This document shows positions 54,606-63,509 of a DNA stretch of 64,000 nt, piece after piece (the first letter of the stretch is position 1; every line of letters begins with the position of its first letter). Source of the stretch: Bacilli bacterium (GTDB lineage: Bacteria; Bacillota_I; Bacilli_A; RF39; UBA660). The stretch covers positions 44,378-108,377 of the forward strand of contig JAFQES010000022.1 of the NCBI GenBank assembly GCA_017398945.1, read 5' to 3'. Position numbers and translations under genes: made by a program. The notes below the pieces were generated by a model, which worked only from the letters and a program-made list of their open reading frames with translations, was not told where the DNA came from and made no database searches.

Positions 54606-54633
54606 GTTTTTCACCTTTAATCTATATTAAAAA

Positions 54634-55038
54634 TCAAATATATTTACTATCACTTATAAAATCATTGTTAAAATCATATGGACAAAGATCTTTTATTTTA
54701 AACTGTTTTTCATCTCTACCATTATTATAGCAAAAAATGATGGTTTCTCCACAAAAAAATTCATTTAGCAACTGACGACATAAAAAGCACGGAACAATAA
54801 TTTTTTCTCCTGAACCCATAATAAAAATATTATCCAAATCACTCTTTTTATATCCGCTAGATACCGCACTACTTATAGCTACTTGTTCCGCACACAATCC
54901 ATCCTTAGAACTTTTATTTTCAACATTTACACCATAAAACAATTTACCATCTTTAGCTTTTATTACGCAAGCAACTTGATACTTTGAATATGGCGAATAG
55001 CTATTTTTTAACAAATCTTTTAAAATATCTTTTATCAT
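54634..55038 (-). CDS. cdd: Cytidine deaminase
   Basis: Zinc enzyme of pyrimidine salvage converting cytidine to uridine. The N-terminal SYSPYSKYQVACVIKA, the motif LCAEQVAIS (zinc Cys and catalytic Glu) and VPCFLCRQLLNEF (other two zinc Cys) are intact. Length 134 is normal. The gene precedes its zinc-less paralogue by 28 nt in one operon. Confidence 0.94.
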   Translation of the reverse strand: MIKDILKDLLKNSYSPYSKYQVACVIKAKDGKLFYGVNVENKSSKDGLCAEQVAISSAVSSGYKKSDLDNIFIMGSGEKIIVPCFLCRQLLNEFFCGETIIFCYNNGRDEKQFKIKDLCPYDFNNDFISDSKYI

Positions 55039-55354
55039 TTAATCATCTTCTATCATTTAAATAATATCATAAATAAAATAATTAAGATAGTTTTTTATTT
55101 GTTTTTGTCCCTTAATTAAACTTCAGCCACCAATTTGCAAACAGTATATCAGCAATTAACTTATATCTAAAGACATTCGTTTTGACAATAATTCTTAACT
55201 ATTAGGAGCAGAAAATTAATACTACATTTTTTTTGAGATTGTTTAGATAACAAACTTTTATATTATTTAGTAAAAATTAATTTTTATGCTTACAACATAT
55301 TAACTTTCATTTTAAAGATTATTTTTATATAATAGTAAAAAAGGACAGATTACA
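55039..55354. other. Divergent intergenic region between cdd and sortase genes
   Basis: 316 bp without a gene. It must hold both divergent promoters: TATAAT at 55328-55333 precedes the sortase (weak -35) and TATTAT-like sequence precedes cdd. A TTGACA at 55182-55187 has no matching -10. The TTTGACA/TTTACA pair seen at the dockerin promoters was not found at the right place. Confidence 0.5.
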
Positions 55355-56203
55355 ATGAAGAAAAAGAAACAAATATATTTAAAGAAAAAGTATCATATTA
55401 TAATTAAAATTGCTTTTTTTACTCTTTCATCTTTTATATTTTTATTTAGCTTATTTAAAATAATTTTATGGAATGTTGAAAACAAAAAAACAGCTAACCT
55501 AGAAACTATAATTAAAGAAAAAGTGGAAATTGTAGAAATCAAAGAAACTCAAAATCCTATTGAAGAAGAAACTAATTTAGTGAATGAACCATCTACAGAA
55601 ACTGATATATATTGGAAATATAACGATGTTTCCTTAATAGATGTAAATCTTAATGAATTAAAAAAAGATAATGCTGATACCATAGGATGGATTCAAGTTT
55701 TAGGAACCGATATTAACTACCCAATTGTTCAAGCAGACAATAATGATTATTATTTAAAACGAGATTTTTCTAAAAAAAGAAATACTGGAGGTTGGATATT
55801 TTTAGACTATCGAAATAATATTAATAATTTAAGCAATAACAATATTATATATGGACATATGCGTAAAAACGGTTCTATGTTTGGTAGTTTAAAAAATGTC
55901 TTAACAAATAATTGGCAAAATAATTCTAATAATCATTTAATTAAAATATCTACAGAACAATATAGCTATTTATTTCAAGTATTTAGTATTTATACAATCC
56001 CTAATGAAACATATTATATTCAAACTGACTTTGATAATATAAAAAATTATAAAGATTTTTTAAATACGATAGTAAATCGTAGTATCTACAATTTTAACAC
56101 TGAAATTAATCAGGAAGCAAAAATATTAACTTTATCAACTTGTCACAATAACGACGATCGCTTAGCTGTCCATGCCAAATTAATTAAAGCCCAAAAAAAA
56201 TAA
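55355..56203 (+). CDS. srtB: Class B sortase
   Basis: Membrane transpeptidase that attaches secreted proteins to the cell wall. A basic start and one N-terminal helix (about 15-38) are followed by a linker and the SrtB catalytic domain: GWIQVLGTDINYPIVQADNN, His in NIIYGHMRKNGSMFGSL, Cys in ILTLSTC, Arg in NDDRLAVHAKL. Length 282 is typical of class B. The only sorting signal found in the window is NPDTG in the cohesin protein at 61889, a plausible substrate. It is monocistronic on the plus strand. Confidence 0.94.
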   Translation: MKKKKQIYLKKKYHIIIKIAFFTLSSFIFLFSLFKIILWNVENKKTANLETIIKEKVEIVEIKETQNPIEEETNLVNEPSTETDIYWKYNDVSLIDVNLNELKKDNADTIGWIQVLGTDINYPIVQADNNDYYLKRDFSKKRNTGGWIFLDYRNNINNLSNNNIIYGHMRKNGSMFGSLKNVLTNNWQNNSNNHLIKISTEQYSYLFQVFSIYTIPNETYYIQTDFDNIKNYKDFLNTIVNRSIYNFNTEINQEAKILTLSTCHNNDDRLAVHAKLIKAQKK

Positions 56204-56226
56204 ACGATTAAGTTTATTTTTTTTAA
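56196..56226 (+). terminator. Sortase gene terminator
   Basis: AATAAAC-6 nt-GTTTATT inside flanking A and T runs, at the stop codon. Confidence 0.75.
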
Positions 56227-56292
56227 TTCTAACGGTTCATCTACCTGTTTAGCAATATTGTCTGAATGCGTTACAATAATAACACATTTATT

Positions 56293-56860
56293 TTATTTTT
56301 TCGCTAAATCAATAAATTTACTTTTCTTTTCGATTTTCTCATCTAGATTACTGATTGGTTCATCCGCTAAAATAACCTTAGGATTATAAGACAGGCTTAT
56401 TGCTATTGCAACTCTTTGTTGTTCTCCTCCTGATAGTTTTAATATTCTCCGATTTGCTATGTTTTCATTAAGGCCTACTTTTTTTAACAATTCTAAAGCA
56501 TAAGCTTTTTTATCTTTTATTTTAACCTTACTTATATCCATTGATAAAATTACATTTTCTAAAGCTGTTAGATGTGGAAGTAAGTTGGACGATTGAAAGA
56601 TAATGCCAATATAAGTATTACGATATTTATCCAAATTTATTTTTTTAAGGGAATATCTTCAAACAAGATTTCTCCTTCATTACATTTTTCTAAGCTACTT
56701 AATAGCAATAATAAGGTTGTTTTTTCTGAACTACTACTTCCTTTAATAGCATATAATTTTCTTAATTCAAATTTATAATTAATATTTTTTATAAAACGTA
56801 ATCATTTTTAGCAGCAGCTTTGTAACGATAATTTAATTTCCTAATTTCTAATATATCCCA
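56293..56860 (-). pseudogene. Decayed ABC transporter ATP-binding gene
   Basis: The C-terminal part is clear: IFQSSNLLPHLTALENVILS (Q-loop), LSGGEQQRVAIAISLSYNP (signature) and VILADEPISNLDE (Walker B). The N-terminal part (56640-56860) is in fragments with stops and a frame change, and the P-loop reads KGSSSSEKTTLL instead of GxSGSGKST. The H-loop end is also missing. It is of the MacB/LolD exporter type. Confidence 0.85.
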
Positions 56861-56910
56861 TTAGCTTCGCTCCTTTAAAATTTTTAATGGTGAAAAATCA
56901 GCAATACTTA

Positions 56911-57501
56911 TCATTGCTGATAAACTACTTTTATATCAATAATAGCATCTATTTCATCAATTTGGGTAATAATATTTTCTTTTTCAAAAGGATTATTTTT
57001 GCCAAAATCTCCATTTTTGATTGTTTCTTTAGTTATCGTTGTCAAAGAAAACAGTTCCGGCATTCCTTGATCTTTTGGCATTTCTTTTCTAGTTATCGTA
57101 GTTTTTGAAATTTCTTTTTCTAATTTATTAATAGCCTTCTATAAATCACTTCTATTCATCTCCATAGTAAATGTATAATAATAGTTTTTTAAATAGTTAC
57201 TATTTCCATATTCTTCTACTTCTTCCAACCTAAGTGATTTTATTTCATTAAATATTTCAATTTTATCTTCTTAACTTTCGGTATCTAAAGTTATATCTTC
57301 CATTACTCTATTTCGATTCAGTGAAATAGTAACTTCTATTTCATTTTTACTTTCATACGATTTTACTATTTTATTAGCAGAATTTCTAATAGATAATAAA
57401 ATAGCAAAGGCACATGATATTACCATGATAATAATTCCAAGAAGAATATTTCTTCCCATATTTCTCTTTATAATTATTAAAGCATTTTTAAAAAAATACA
57501 T
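56911..57501 (-). pseudogene. Decayed ABC transporter permease gene (MacB/FtsX type)
   Basis: It starts well (AGGAG, then MYFFKNALIIIKRNMGRNIL and the first transmembrane helix LGIIIMVISCAFAILLS), followed by extracellular sequence. In-frame TAA after LDTES and TAG after NRSDL break it, and it ends at TGA after VVYQQ, before the usual C-terminal helices. A hairpin ATCAGCAAT-7 nt-ATTGCTGAT lies at that end. With the dead ATPase downstream, the whole exporter is lost. Confidence 0.85.
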
Positions 57502-57753
57502 TTTCTCGTCTCCTGATACAACTATATTTTCCAATTGTGATAAAAAAGGTGAAATAAAAATGATAAAACAAAAAAAATATAAGAAAAAAACTTATATTTT
57601 TGGTTGTTAAATATTTGGTATACACAATAAAAAACATTATGTGCATTTTATCACCTCTAACAAAAATTCCATTTGTTAGCAATTATTACCCTATTTGTAA
57701 ATACACCCTAAATTTGACATATAATTAATTAATAAAACTACTAATATTATTAA

Positions 57754-57940
57754 TTATGGTTGAGTTACTAGAAGTTGTCTTAGACCAATTATATCTCCAG
57801 GACCAACATTTTTATCTCCATTAAAATCATAAATTTCAACTGGTGGTAATTTTAAATCTTTAATTCCGGTAATATATTGTCTTGCATATAACAAATCACC
57901 TATTGAAACATTACCATCTTGGTTCCAATCTCCTTTTACG
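57754..57940. repeat. Class B dockerin DNA module, copy 2, with shared 3' flank
   Basis: The dockerin-coding DNA and the following 3' flank (about 57685-57753, AATACACCCTAAATTT...) are nearly identical to 60091-60275 and its flank (about 60020-60090), showing recent duplication. Confidence 0.85.
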
Positions 57941-59775
57941 TAAGTTGGGGTTGTTTCACCAGAATCTGGAGTTACTTCTACGGCTGGTTTAGTAATTGTA
58001 ACCGCTTTGGTAGCACTTGTCCCCTCAACATTAAAAGTAGTATTCAACGTTGATAAATCACTAGAATTATTTAGTTTAAATGTTATCGTATTAGTTCTAT
58101 AAGGTGCAATATATGGTAACGTCCAAGTTATTATTCTACTAGTAGTGTTAACAGTAGCATTTTCTAAAGAACTTGTATTTACGCTCATCCCAGAATTGTA
58201 TGTCATTGTAACTTTTGCGTCTTTTCCATAGCCATTAGCATAGTTTCTAATAATAAATTTAACTGTAACAACTTTATTTTTATCTTGAGTAGCAGTTACA
58301 CTTTCTAAACCTAGGTTTGGACCAATACAATATACGTTGGCATCTAAAGAAGGAGAAATTGAGGTGTCTGGCGAAAAACAAATATTTTTATTTAACATTG
58401 ATTTGGTAATAATAATCGGCACATCAACTGACGAAAAATACTCATCAGTATCTAATCCACATACAGTGGCTAAACTTATTAACCCAGCACTCGTTTTTGA
58501 ATTATTAAACTTAAACGGATTACAAGCGTTCTTAATAAATTCCCTATTTTTATCATATAAAACATTTGATGGAAGAATTTGCCTTATTGTTAATTGATCA
58601 CCAGTCCCCTGATTAGGGGTATAAGCCCAATCTTTTGATCTATGATAATTATAATGTAAAAACAATTCACCTTTTGAGTCTTTAAATTCAACATCATGAA
58701 GGTCATAAATAATGTTATTATTAGAATCATTTACATATGTTTCCCCATAAATATCTCCAGTATTAGATGATGTAAATATTAAATTGTGTTCTTTTTTATA
58801 ATATTTAATCCATTTAGAATTATCTTCATTATATCCATATAACACCGTAATTAACTTCTGTTTTGATGCACTGCTTATTTTAGTTACAAATTTTAGTTTT
58901 ACTTTTATATCGACAGACTCACCTGGATTCAATCCAGTAATAGTAAATTTTAATAATTGACTTTTATCAGGAACACATACATCTTCACCCGAATGAGTCA
59001 AACAATCAAATTTCACCTTACTCGTAATTAACTCTTTGCTAGCCCCGCTAAATGTATAGCTATAATTATCAGCATAAGGCTCATCCATAATTAGACTTAT
59101 ATCATTTAAATAAAGTTTTAATTCTACTTTTCCACTTTTCTTTTCAGTATTTAAATTCTTTATCTTAAAATTATAAGTTAAAACCTCGTTATAAGATTTA
59201 GAAAAAGAATCTACTTTATCTATTTGAATATCAAAATCAGTCTCTCTTACTAAATAAGTAAAACCGCTTTCTTGATACTCATCCTCATCATCAATATAAA
59301 CCTTTGCTCTACTATTAACTTTTCCCTCAATATACCCTTTTTTTGAATAAGCATCCACCGTACATTTATATGTTTCATTTGAAGCAATTTCTATATTGTT
59401 AACTACAATTTTATTTGAAGACGGAGTAACAGCTTTGCTATTACAACTAACTGATTCAATTACAACATTTCTTTGGGTATTTTCAACATTATTATAATTA
59501 TCTTCAAGATTAACTATCACTGCCTCAGAGTTATTATTGGTTATAGTAATATTATATTTTATATCATCTCCAGCTTTATAGTATTCCTTTGGATCAACCA
59601 ATTCTTTTTTTATAGTAATTGATTTTAATGCTTCAGTTGAAGTTAGCGCGATATATTCAGCATGTACTTCACTGACTTTTTTATCTAAACTTCTCACACA
59701 ATAATCGTAAATGTAAACACCACACAAACACCAAAGTAAGCCTAATAAAGAAAAAATAACAATTTTATTTTTCAT
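57754..59775 (-). CDS. Surface dockerin (class B) protein with DUF11-like repeats (673 aa)
   Basis: The N-terminal hydrophobic segment (IVIFSLLGLLWCLCGVYIY, about 5-23) is a signal or signal-anchor. Several extracellular beta-sandwich modules follow; the first (KAGDDIKYNITITNNNSEAV, ITNLED-type) and the last (RTNTITFKLNNSSDLSTLNT) match DUF11/CARDB-like repeats. Paired cysteines suggest disulfides. The C-terminal dockerin (615-673) is class B: DGNVSIGDLLYARQYITGIK, FNGDKNVGPGDIIGLRQ. GAGGTGA precedes the ATG. It is monocistronic behind a sigmaA promoter. It resembles the protein at 60091 in size and layout. Confidence 0.88.
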   Translation of the reverse strand: MKNKIVIFSLLGLLWCLCGVYIYDYCVRSLDKKVSEVHAEYIALTSTEALKSITIKKELVDPKEYYKAGDDIKYNITITNNNSEAVIVNLEDNYNNVENTQRNVVIESVSCNSKAVTPSSNKIVVNNIEIASNETYKCTVDAYSKKGYIEGKVNSRAKVYIDDEDEYQESGFTYLVRETDFDIQIDKVDSFSKSYNEVLTYNFKIKNLNTEKKSGKVELKLYLNDISLIMDEPYADNYSYTFSGASKELITSKVKFDCLTHSGEDVCVPDKSQLLKFTITGLNPGESVDIKVKLKFVTKISSASKQKLITVLYGYNEDNSKWIKYYKKEHNLIFTSSNTGDIYGETYVNDSNNNIIYDLHDVEFKDSKGELFLHYNYHRSKDWAYTPNQGTGDQLTIRQILPSNVLYDKNREFIKNACNPFKFNNSKTSAGLISLATVCGLDTDEYFSSVDVPIIITKSMLNKNICFSPDTSISPSLDANVYCIGPNLGLESVTATQDKNKVVTVKFIIRNYANGYGKDAKVTMTYNSGMSVNTSSLENATVNTTSRIITWTLPYIAPYRTNTITFKLNNSSDLSTLNTTFNVEGTSATKAVTITKPAVEVTPDSGETTPTYVKGDWNQDGNVSIGDLLYARQYITGIKDLKLPPVEIYDFNGDKNVGPGDIIGLRQLLVTQP

Positions 59776-59812
59776 AATTTCACCTCAAATTAATCTATCC
59801 TATCTTATATAA

Positions 59813-59841
59813 AGAATACCACAAAAAACGTACAACGTCAA
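59813..59841 (-). promoter_or_regulatory. Promoter of dockerin gene B2
   Basis: The minus strand has TTGACG (59836-59841), a 17-nt spacer and TATTCT (59813-59818). An inverted repeat TTAAAGAT-3 nt-ATCTTTAA lies just upstream (59853-59871). The TTTGACA box is absent. The rest of 59842-60090 holds only a terminator and the duplicated flank. Confidence 0.6.
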
Positions 59842-59963
59842 TTAATCTGAATTTAAAGATAACATCTTTAACCCCTTTAATAATCAATATAACAATGGTT
59901 TTATTTTGGGTTTAGATCTTTTCGTAGATTTAAAGCTCGTATCATGATTTGTAAAGGTTTAAT

Positions 59964-60001
59964 CAAATAAAAAAAAGTAGCTAATACCTAACGGTATCAG
60001 C
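59964..60001 (-). terminator. Terminator of the cohesin-dockerin operon
   Basis: The minus strand reads GCTGATACC-GTTA-GGTATTAGC (one G-T pair), then TACTTTTTTTT, 90 nt after the 60091 gene. Confidence 0.82.
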
Positions 60002-60090
60002 AACCTTATATCTTTATTGTTTATTACCTACTTGTAAATACACCCTAAATTTAACATATAATTAATTAATAAAACTACTAATATTATTAA

Positions 60091-60275
60091 TTATGGTTGA
60101 GTTACTAAAAGTTGTCTTAGACCAATTATATCTCCAGGGCCAACTTTTTTATCTCCATTAAAATCATAAATTTCAACTGGTGGTAATCTTAAATCTTTAA
60201 TTCCTGTGATATATTGTCTTGCATATACTAAATCATTTAATGAAACTTTACCACTTTGGTCCCAATCCCCTTTTA
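60091..60275. repeat. Class B dockerin DNA module, copy 3
   Basis: Near-identical to 57754-57940 including the 3' flank, and closely similar to 47295-47480. Confidence 0.82.
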
Positions 60276-61878
60276 TGTTATTTGAAACAACAGCACCAAT
60301 AGTAATATTCTTATCAGTAGTTACCTTTTTTCCTTCTACAGAAAGAGTATTTTTAGTTATTTTGTAAGTAGTTAAATCCTTAGAAACTTTTAACGGAATT
60401 GTAACATATCCAACATGATTATATTTTATATCACCTGCTACCACAGTAATTATCCCCTTGTCCTTATTATAAGATACATTATCTGGTAATAAATTTACAT
60501 CAACCTTAGCATCTTTTGATACATTATAGGAAACAACAGCACTTTGAGCTCTACCATTTCCTTCAACGTAACTTTGATCAGTTCCTGCTACTTCTCCATT
60601 TTCTTCATACTCTAAATTCTTGTTTCTTATAGCAACTTTTAAATCAATCCCCACATCACCATCGCTATAAGTACCAGTTTTTGTAGCAGTAATTTTAGAC
60701 TCATATATAGATAAGTATGGACCAACACAATATTTATTTACTCCGGATAAACCATTTACATCTGTTATGTATGTTGTAGGAGCAGCCTTTTCAACATATG
60801 AAGGAGTAATACAAAATTGTTTATTAAGATAGGCAGTTGATATAGATAACGGTATATTTATAGTAGTTTTAATATTAGTAACATTTGCTTTAGGTTCAAG
60901 ATCAAATGTTTTGTTAGTATTGTTAGTTTGAGATTTTAAATCTAACAAATCGCTTTTAAAACCACTACTATTATATTCAACACCCTCAGGTAAAATTATA
61001 CGTAACTTTCTTAAATTAAAATTCTTATAATATTCTGGTTCCTCTGCTGCACTACTAACGTTTACTACGGCAGCCTTACCATCAAAATATGTTAACCCTT
61101 CCCCGAAATGCTTAGTTGGATCAGTCAAATAATTATAATCAATATTTAAATAAGCAGTTACCTTATTATCCTTAACTTCTAAATCATGTAAATCATTAAT
61201 AACATTTCCATCCTTATCAACAAGTGTAATTTCTTGTCTATGAACTGACTTCATAACGTCATAAGACAAAACCTTATAATTAGAAGAAATCGTTTTCGAA
61301 TAATCGGCATTTTTTTCATGAACTTCAGCAGAAAGTTTTTTCCATACACCAAACATAGTATCTTGTTTTTCTTCGCCAACCCATTTGAACTTAACTTCTA
61401 AAGTTGCAGATTTACCTGCTGGAATAGTTCCTAATTGTATTCCTACCGATTGAATTGCAGTAGTTGCAGTAACATTTCCATTAATTTTAGCACAAGAAGT
61501 TAAACAGTCAATTGAAAAATCTGCAGTTTTTCCATCTACTTTATAGGTAACAGAATCCTCCAAATTCTTAGTATCGGAATCTATAATACGCATTGGCTTA
61601 GTCCAAGAAGCTAACCTAACATACACATTATTACTGGCCTTATCGCTTTCGTTTTTTACATTTAAATAAAATACCAAATTTTCACTTTCATGAATACTAT
61701 ATTCTTTTAAACCATAATCTAAGTTTAATGCCTTATTATTAGTACTAGCTGCTAAAAATTTTACATCAGCAGAATTTTCAATTTTCTTGTCAAAGAAATC
61801 ATCGTTAATCGCGAAAAACATAAAAATCACAACGATCAAAATTCCAATAACACTAAAAACTTTTTCTTTAATTTTCAT
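60091..61878 (-). CDS. Surface dockerin (class B) protein in operon with cohesins (595 aa)
   Basis: The N-terminal hydrophobic segment (about 7-24, VFSVIGILIVVIFMFFAI) is a signal or anchor. About 500 residues of extracellular beta-sandwich modules follow (e.g. ENLVFYLNVKNESDKASNNV, IPAGKSATLEVKFKWVG), paralogous to the 57754 protein. The dockerin (537-595) is class B: SGKVSLNDLVYARQYITGIK, FNGDKKVGPGDIIGLRQ. The ATG at 61878 follows AAGGTGAG. It lies 10 nt after the NPDTG cohesin gene, so anchors and cargo are co-transcribed. Confidence 0.88.
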   Translation of the reverse strand: MKIKEKVFSVIGILIVVIFMFFAINDDFFDKKIENSADVKFLAASTNNKALNLDYGLKEYSIHESENLVFYLNVKNESDKASNNVYVRLASWTKPMRIIDSDTKNLEDSVTYKVDGKTADFSIDCLTSCAKINGNVTATTAIQSVGIQLGTIPAGKSATLEVKFKWVGEEKQDTMFGVWKKLSAEVHEKNADYSKTISSNYKVLSYDVMKSVHRQEITLVDKDGNVINDLHDLEVKDNKVTAYLNIDYNYLTDPTKHFGEGLTYFDGKAAVVNVSSAAEEPEYYKNFNLRKLRIILPEGVEYNSSGFKSDLLDLKSQTNNTNKTFDLEPKANVTNIKTTINIPLSISTAYLNKQFCITPSYVEKAAPTTYITDVNGLSGVNKYCVGPYLSIYESKITATKTGTYSDGDVGIDLKVAIRNKNLEYEENGEVAGTDQSYVEGNGRAQSAVVSYNVSKDAKVDVNLLPDNVSYNKDKGIITVVAGDIKYNHVGYVTIPLKVSKDLTTYKITKNTLSVEGKKVTTDKNITIGAVVSNNIKGDWDQSGKVSLNDLVYARQYITGIKDLRLPPVEIYDFNGDKKVGPGDIIGLRQLLVTQP

Positions 61879-61888
61879 GTTTCTCACC

Positions 61889-62623
61889 TTAAATTTTACT
61901 TAGTTTAATACTATTCCTATTTTTTACGAATATAACAGCAATTGCTAATAATCCCCCAAAAAACATTACAGCTGGAAAATTAAATCCTGTATCTGGGTTA
62001 GGTATTGGACATTCTTTTTCATATTGAGCTTTTGAAACTTCAACCCCGGAATTATTATAAAATTTTCCATCATGTTTTTGACAAGCATACAACGGATTTC
62101 CATCACCACTATTATTTTCTCCACCTGTAGCAGAATTATCTCCACCTGTAGTAGAATTATCTCCACCACTTGGATTATCATCAGTTGCCTCTACCCTTTT
62201 TATAGTAATAGTTGTACCTTCAACATCCCATTCTATTAGATCATTATTTGCAAATTGTCCTTTTTCCAAAGTTATAGTAGTTTCATCACCAAGTTTAAAA
62301 CTATCATCAAGTTTAAAAGTTAATGTTCCAACTATTTGAGTACCACTCACCTCAGAATCCCCAGAAACCATTAGCCTTTTCGCTATATCAACATTCCACG
62401 TTTTTATATTTGCTACGCCAACAGGATCCTTCAGTTTAGTATCATCATATTTTACTGAAAATATACCTGCTGCCATTTTGGAATCAGTAGTAATTTCTAT
62501 GTCTATAGAAACCTCATCCCCCGAAAACTTTTGATTTTTTAGCGCAATAGAATCGGCATTAACGATGTTTAATCCAAATAAACATAAAATTATTATAAAA
62601 ATATTAAAAACAAATTTTTTCAT
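61889..62623 (-). CDS. Cell-wall-anchored single-cohesin protein with NPDTG sorting signal
   Basis: Signal peptide 1-23 (MKKFVFNIFIIILCLFGLNI). Residues 24-145 have the cohesin pattern: SGDEVSIDIEITTDSKMAAG, IFSVKYDDTKLK, GTQIVGTLTFKLDD, TITLEKGQFANND. A Gly/Asn/Thr-rich linker with repeats (GGDNSTTGGDNSATGGENN) and a short two-cysteine segment follow. The C-terminus is a sortase signal: NPDTG (209-213), hydrophobic helix, KNRNSIKLSKI tail. It should present one cohesin on the wall for dockerin proteins. Its ATG overlaps the stop of the other cohesin gene (ATGA). Confidence 0.85.
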   Translation of the reverse strand: MKKFVFNIFIIILCLFGLNIVNADSIALKNQKFSGDEVSIDIEITTDSKMAAGIFSVKYDDTKLKDPVGVANIKTWNVDIAKRLMVSGDSEVSGTQIVGTLTFKLDDSFKLGDETTITLEKGQFANNDLIEWDVEGTTITIKRVEATDDNPSGGDNSTTGGDNSATGGENNSGDGNPLYACQKHDGKFYNNSGVEVSKAQYEKECPIPNPDTGFNFPAVMFFGGLLAIAVIFVKNRNSIKLSKI

Positions 62624-63192
62624 TTTTTACCTTCTTTCTTCTTTTTCTTGTTTTTATCAGCTTCACCATTAGCATTTTTAAAAAATATAAAACTTCCAAT
62701 AGCTCCTGCTAATACAATAACACTCCCTACAATATAAAACATGTTACTCCCATTGGCGTCTAATTTGACAGTTACATCACTAACATTAATCTCTTCTTCC
62801 AAATTAGCAACTACGATATTTTTCAATTTTATTTCAATATCAGAATATTTCTTAACCTTGAAATTTAATGTAACTACTTTTCCATTGTCAGGATAATCAT
62901 CTCCATAGCGATCAGCCAACAACTTTTCCCCGTTAGTTACCGTAAAACCATTCGCTTCTTGATAATCAATCAATTCCAATTTTTCTTTATCATATTCTAA
63001 ATCAGCTAGTATTGCTAGTAAATCAAAATCATCCGACTTATAATAAATTGCAACTGAAAGTTTATCTTTTTTATTAAACTTTATTGTTTGATTAGGATTA
63101 ATATCTTCATCAAATCCAATTTTAATTTCCTTTGCTAACGACATCGTACTAAAAGAAAAAAATGCTAATAATAAAAATAAAAATTTCTTCAT
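62620..63192 (-). CDS. Membrane-anchored single-cohesin protein
   Basis: Signal peptide 1-20 (MKKFLFLLLAFFSFSTMSLA). Residues 22-150 follow the cohesin pattern: KKDKLSVAIYYKSDDFDLLA, ILADLEYDKEKLELIDY, NGKVVTLNFKVKKYSDIEIK, LKNIVVANLEE. One C-terminal transmembrane helix (about 153-173, MFYIVGSVIVLAGAIGSFIF) and a lysine-rich cytosolic tail retain it in the membrane, with no sorting motif. The ATG at 63192 has AGGAGA 6 nt upstream. First gene of the three-gene cohesin-cohesin-dockerin operon. Confidence 0.82.
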   Translation of the reverse strand: MKKFLFLLLAFFSFSTMSLAKEIKIGFDEDINPNQTIKFNKKDKLSVAIYYKSDDFDLLAILADLEYDKEKLELIDYQEANGFTVTNGEKLLADRYGDDYPDNGKVVTLNFKVKKYSDIEIKLKNIVVANLEEEINVSDVTVKLDANGSNMFYIVGSVIVLAGAIGSFIFFKNANGEADKNKKKKKEGKK

Positions 63193-63217
63193 ACACACTC
63201 TCCTATTCTTTATAACC

Positions 63218-63291
63218 ATTTTAACCTATAAAAATAAATTAATCAATATTTTTTAAAAGTCTTTTACAAATGTCTACATTTTTAATTTACA
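63218..63291 (-). promoter_or_regulatory. Promoter of the cohesin operon with TTTACA-type boxes
   Basis: The minus strand has TTGATT (63241-63246), a 17-nt spacer and TAAAAT (63218-63223), 25 nt before the ATG. On the plus strand TTTACA (63263-63268) and TCTACA (63273-63278) lie 10 bp apart, with another TTTACA at 63286-63291. 39 bp separate the -10 from the first box. Confidence 0.6.
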
Positions 63292-63509
63292 CTTTTTTAT
63301 AAAAAAAATACTTCTTATCAAATAAATCCAAATATTTAAGTGATACCCCAAAAAATCAAACCAATAACTTTAGTAATTTTTGATACACAAAAGATTATTT
63401 CAGTATCACTTCAATTTTGTTTTTTACTGTTATATCGCCATTTTCCTGTTTTTAGTATACAATATCCCTTAATTCAAGTGTGGTTGCTCGTTTAACTAGT
63501 TTTTGACAT
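63292..63509. other. Intergenic region upstream of the cohesin operon
   Basis: About 220 bp without a gene. It holds AAGTGATAC (63338-63346) and its complement GTATCACTT (63403-63411), 56 nt apart, which could close a large RNA or DNA structure. AGTATA at 63454-63459 (minus-strand TATACT) and one TTTGACA at 63502-63508 hint at a second, distal promoter. Confidence 0.4.

Noticed and set aside
55182..55187. TTGACA as a -35 for the sortase gene
   Set aside because: No -10-like sequence lies 16-18 nt downstream, and it is about 170 nt from the gene.
21098..57501. Stop-codon reassignment explaining the in-frame TAA, TAG and TGA in several genes
   Set aside because: TAA, TAG and TGA all end intact genes here and Trp is encoded by TGG. 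The interrupted genes also show truncation and frameshifts, so they are pseudogenes.
57488..57646. Possible 53-aa hydrophobic peptide (MHIMFFIVYTKYL...) with a GAGGTGATAAA site, overlapping the start of the dead permease
   Set aside because: It is low-complexity Phe/Ile/Leu sequence that contains a terminator-like hairpin and lies in a decayed region. The site may belong to a lost gene.
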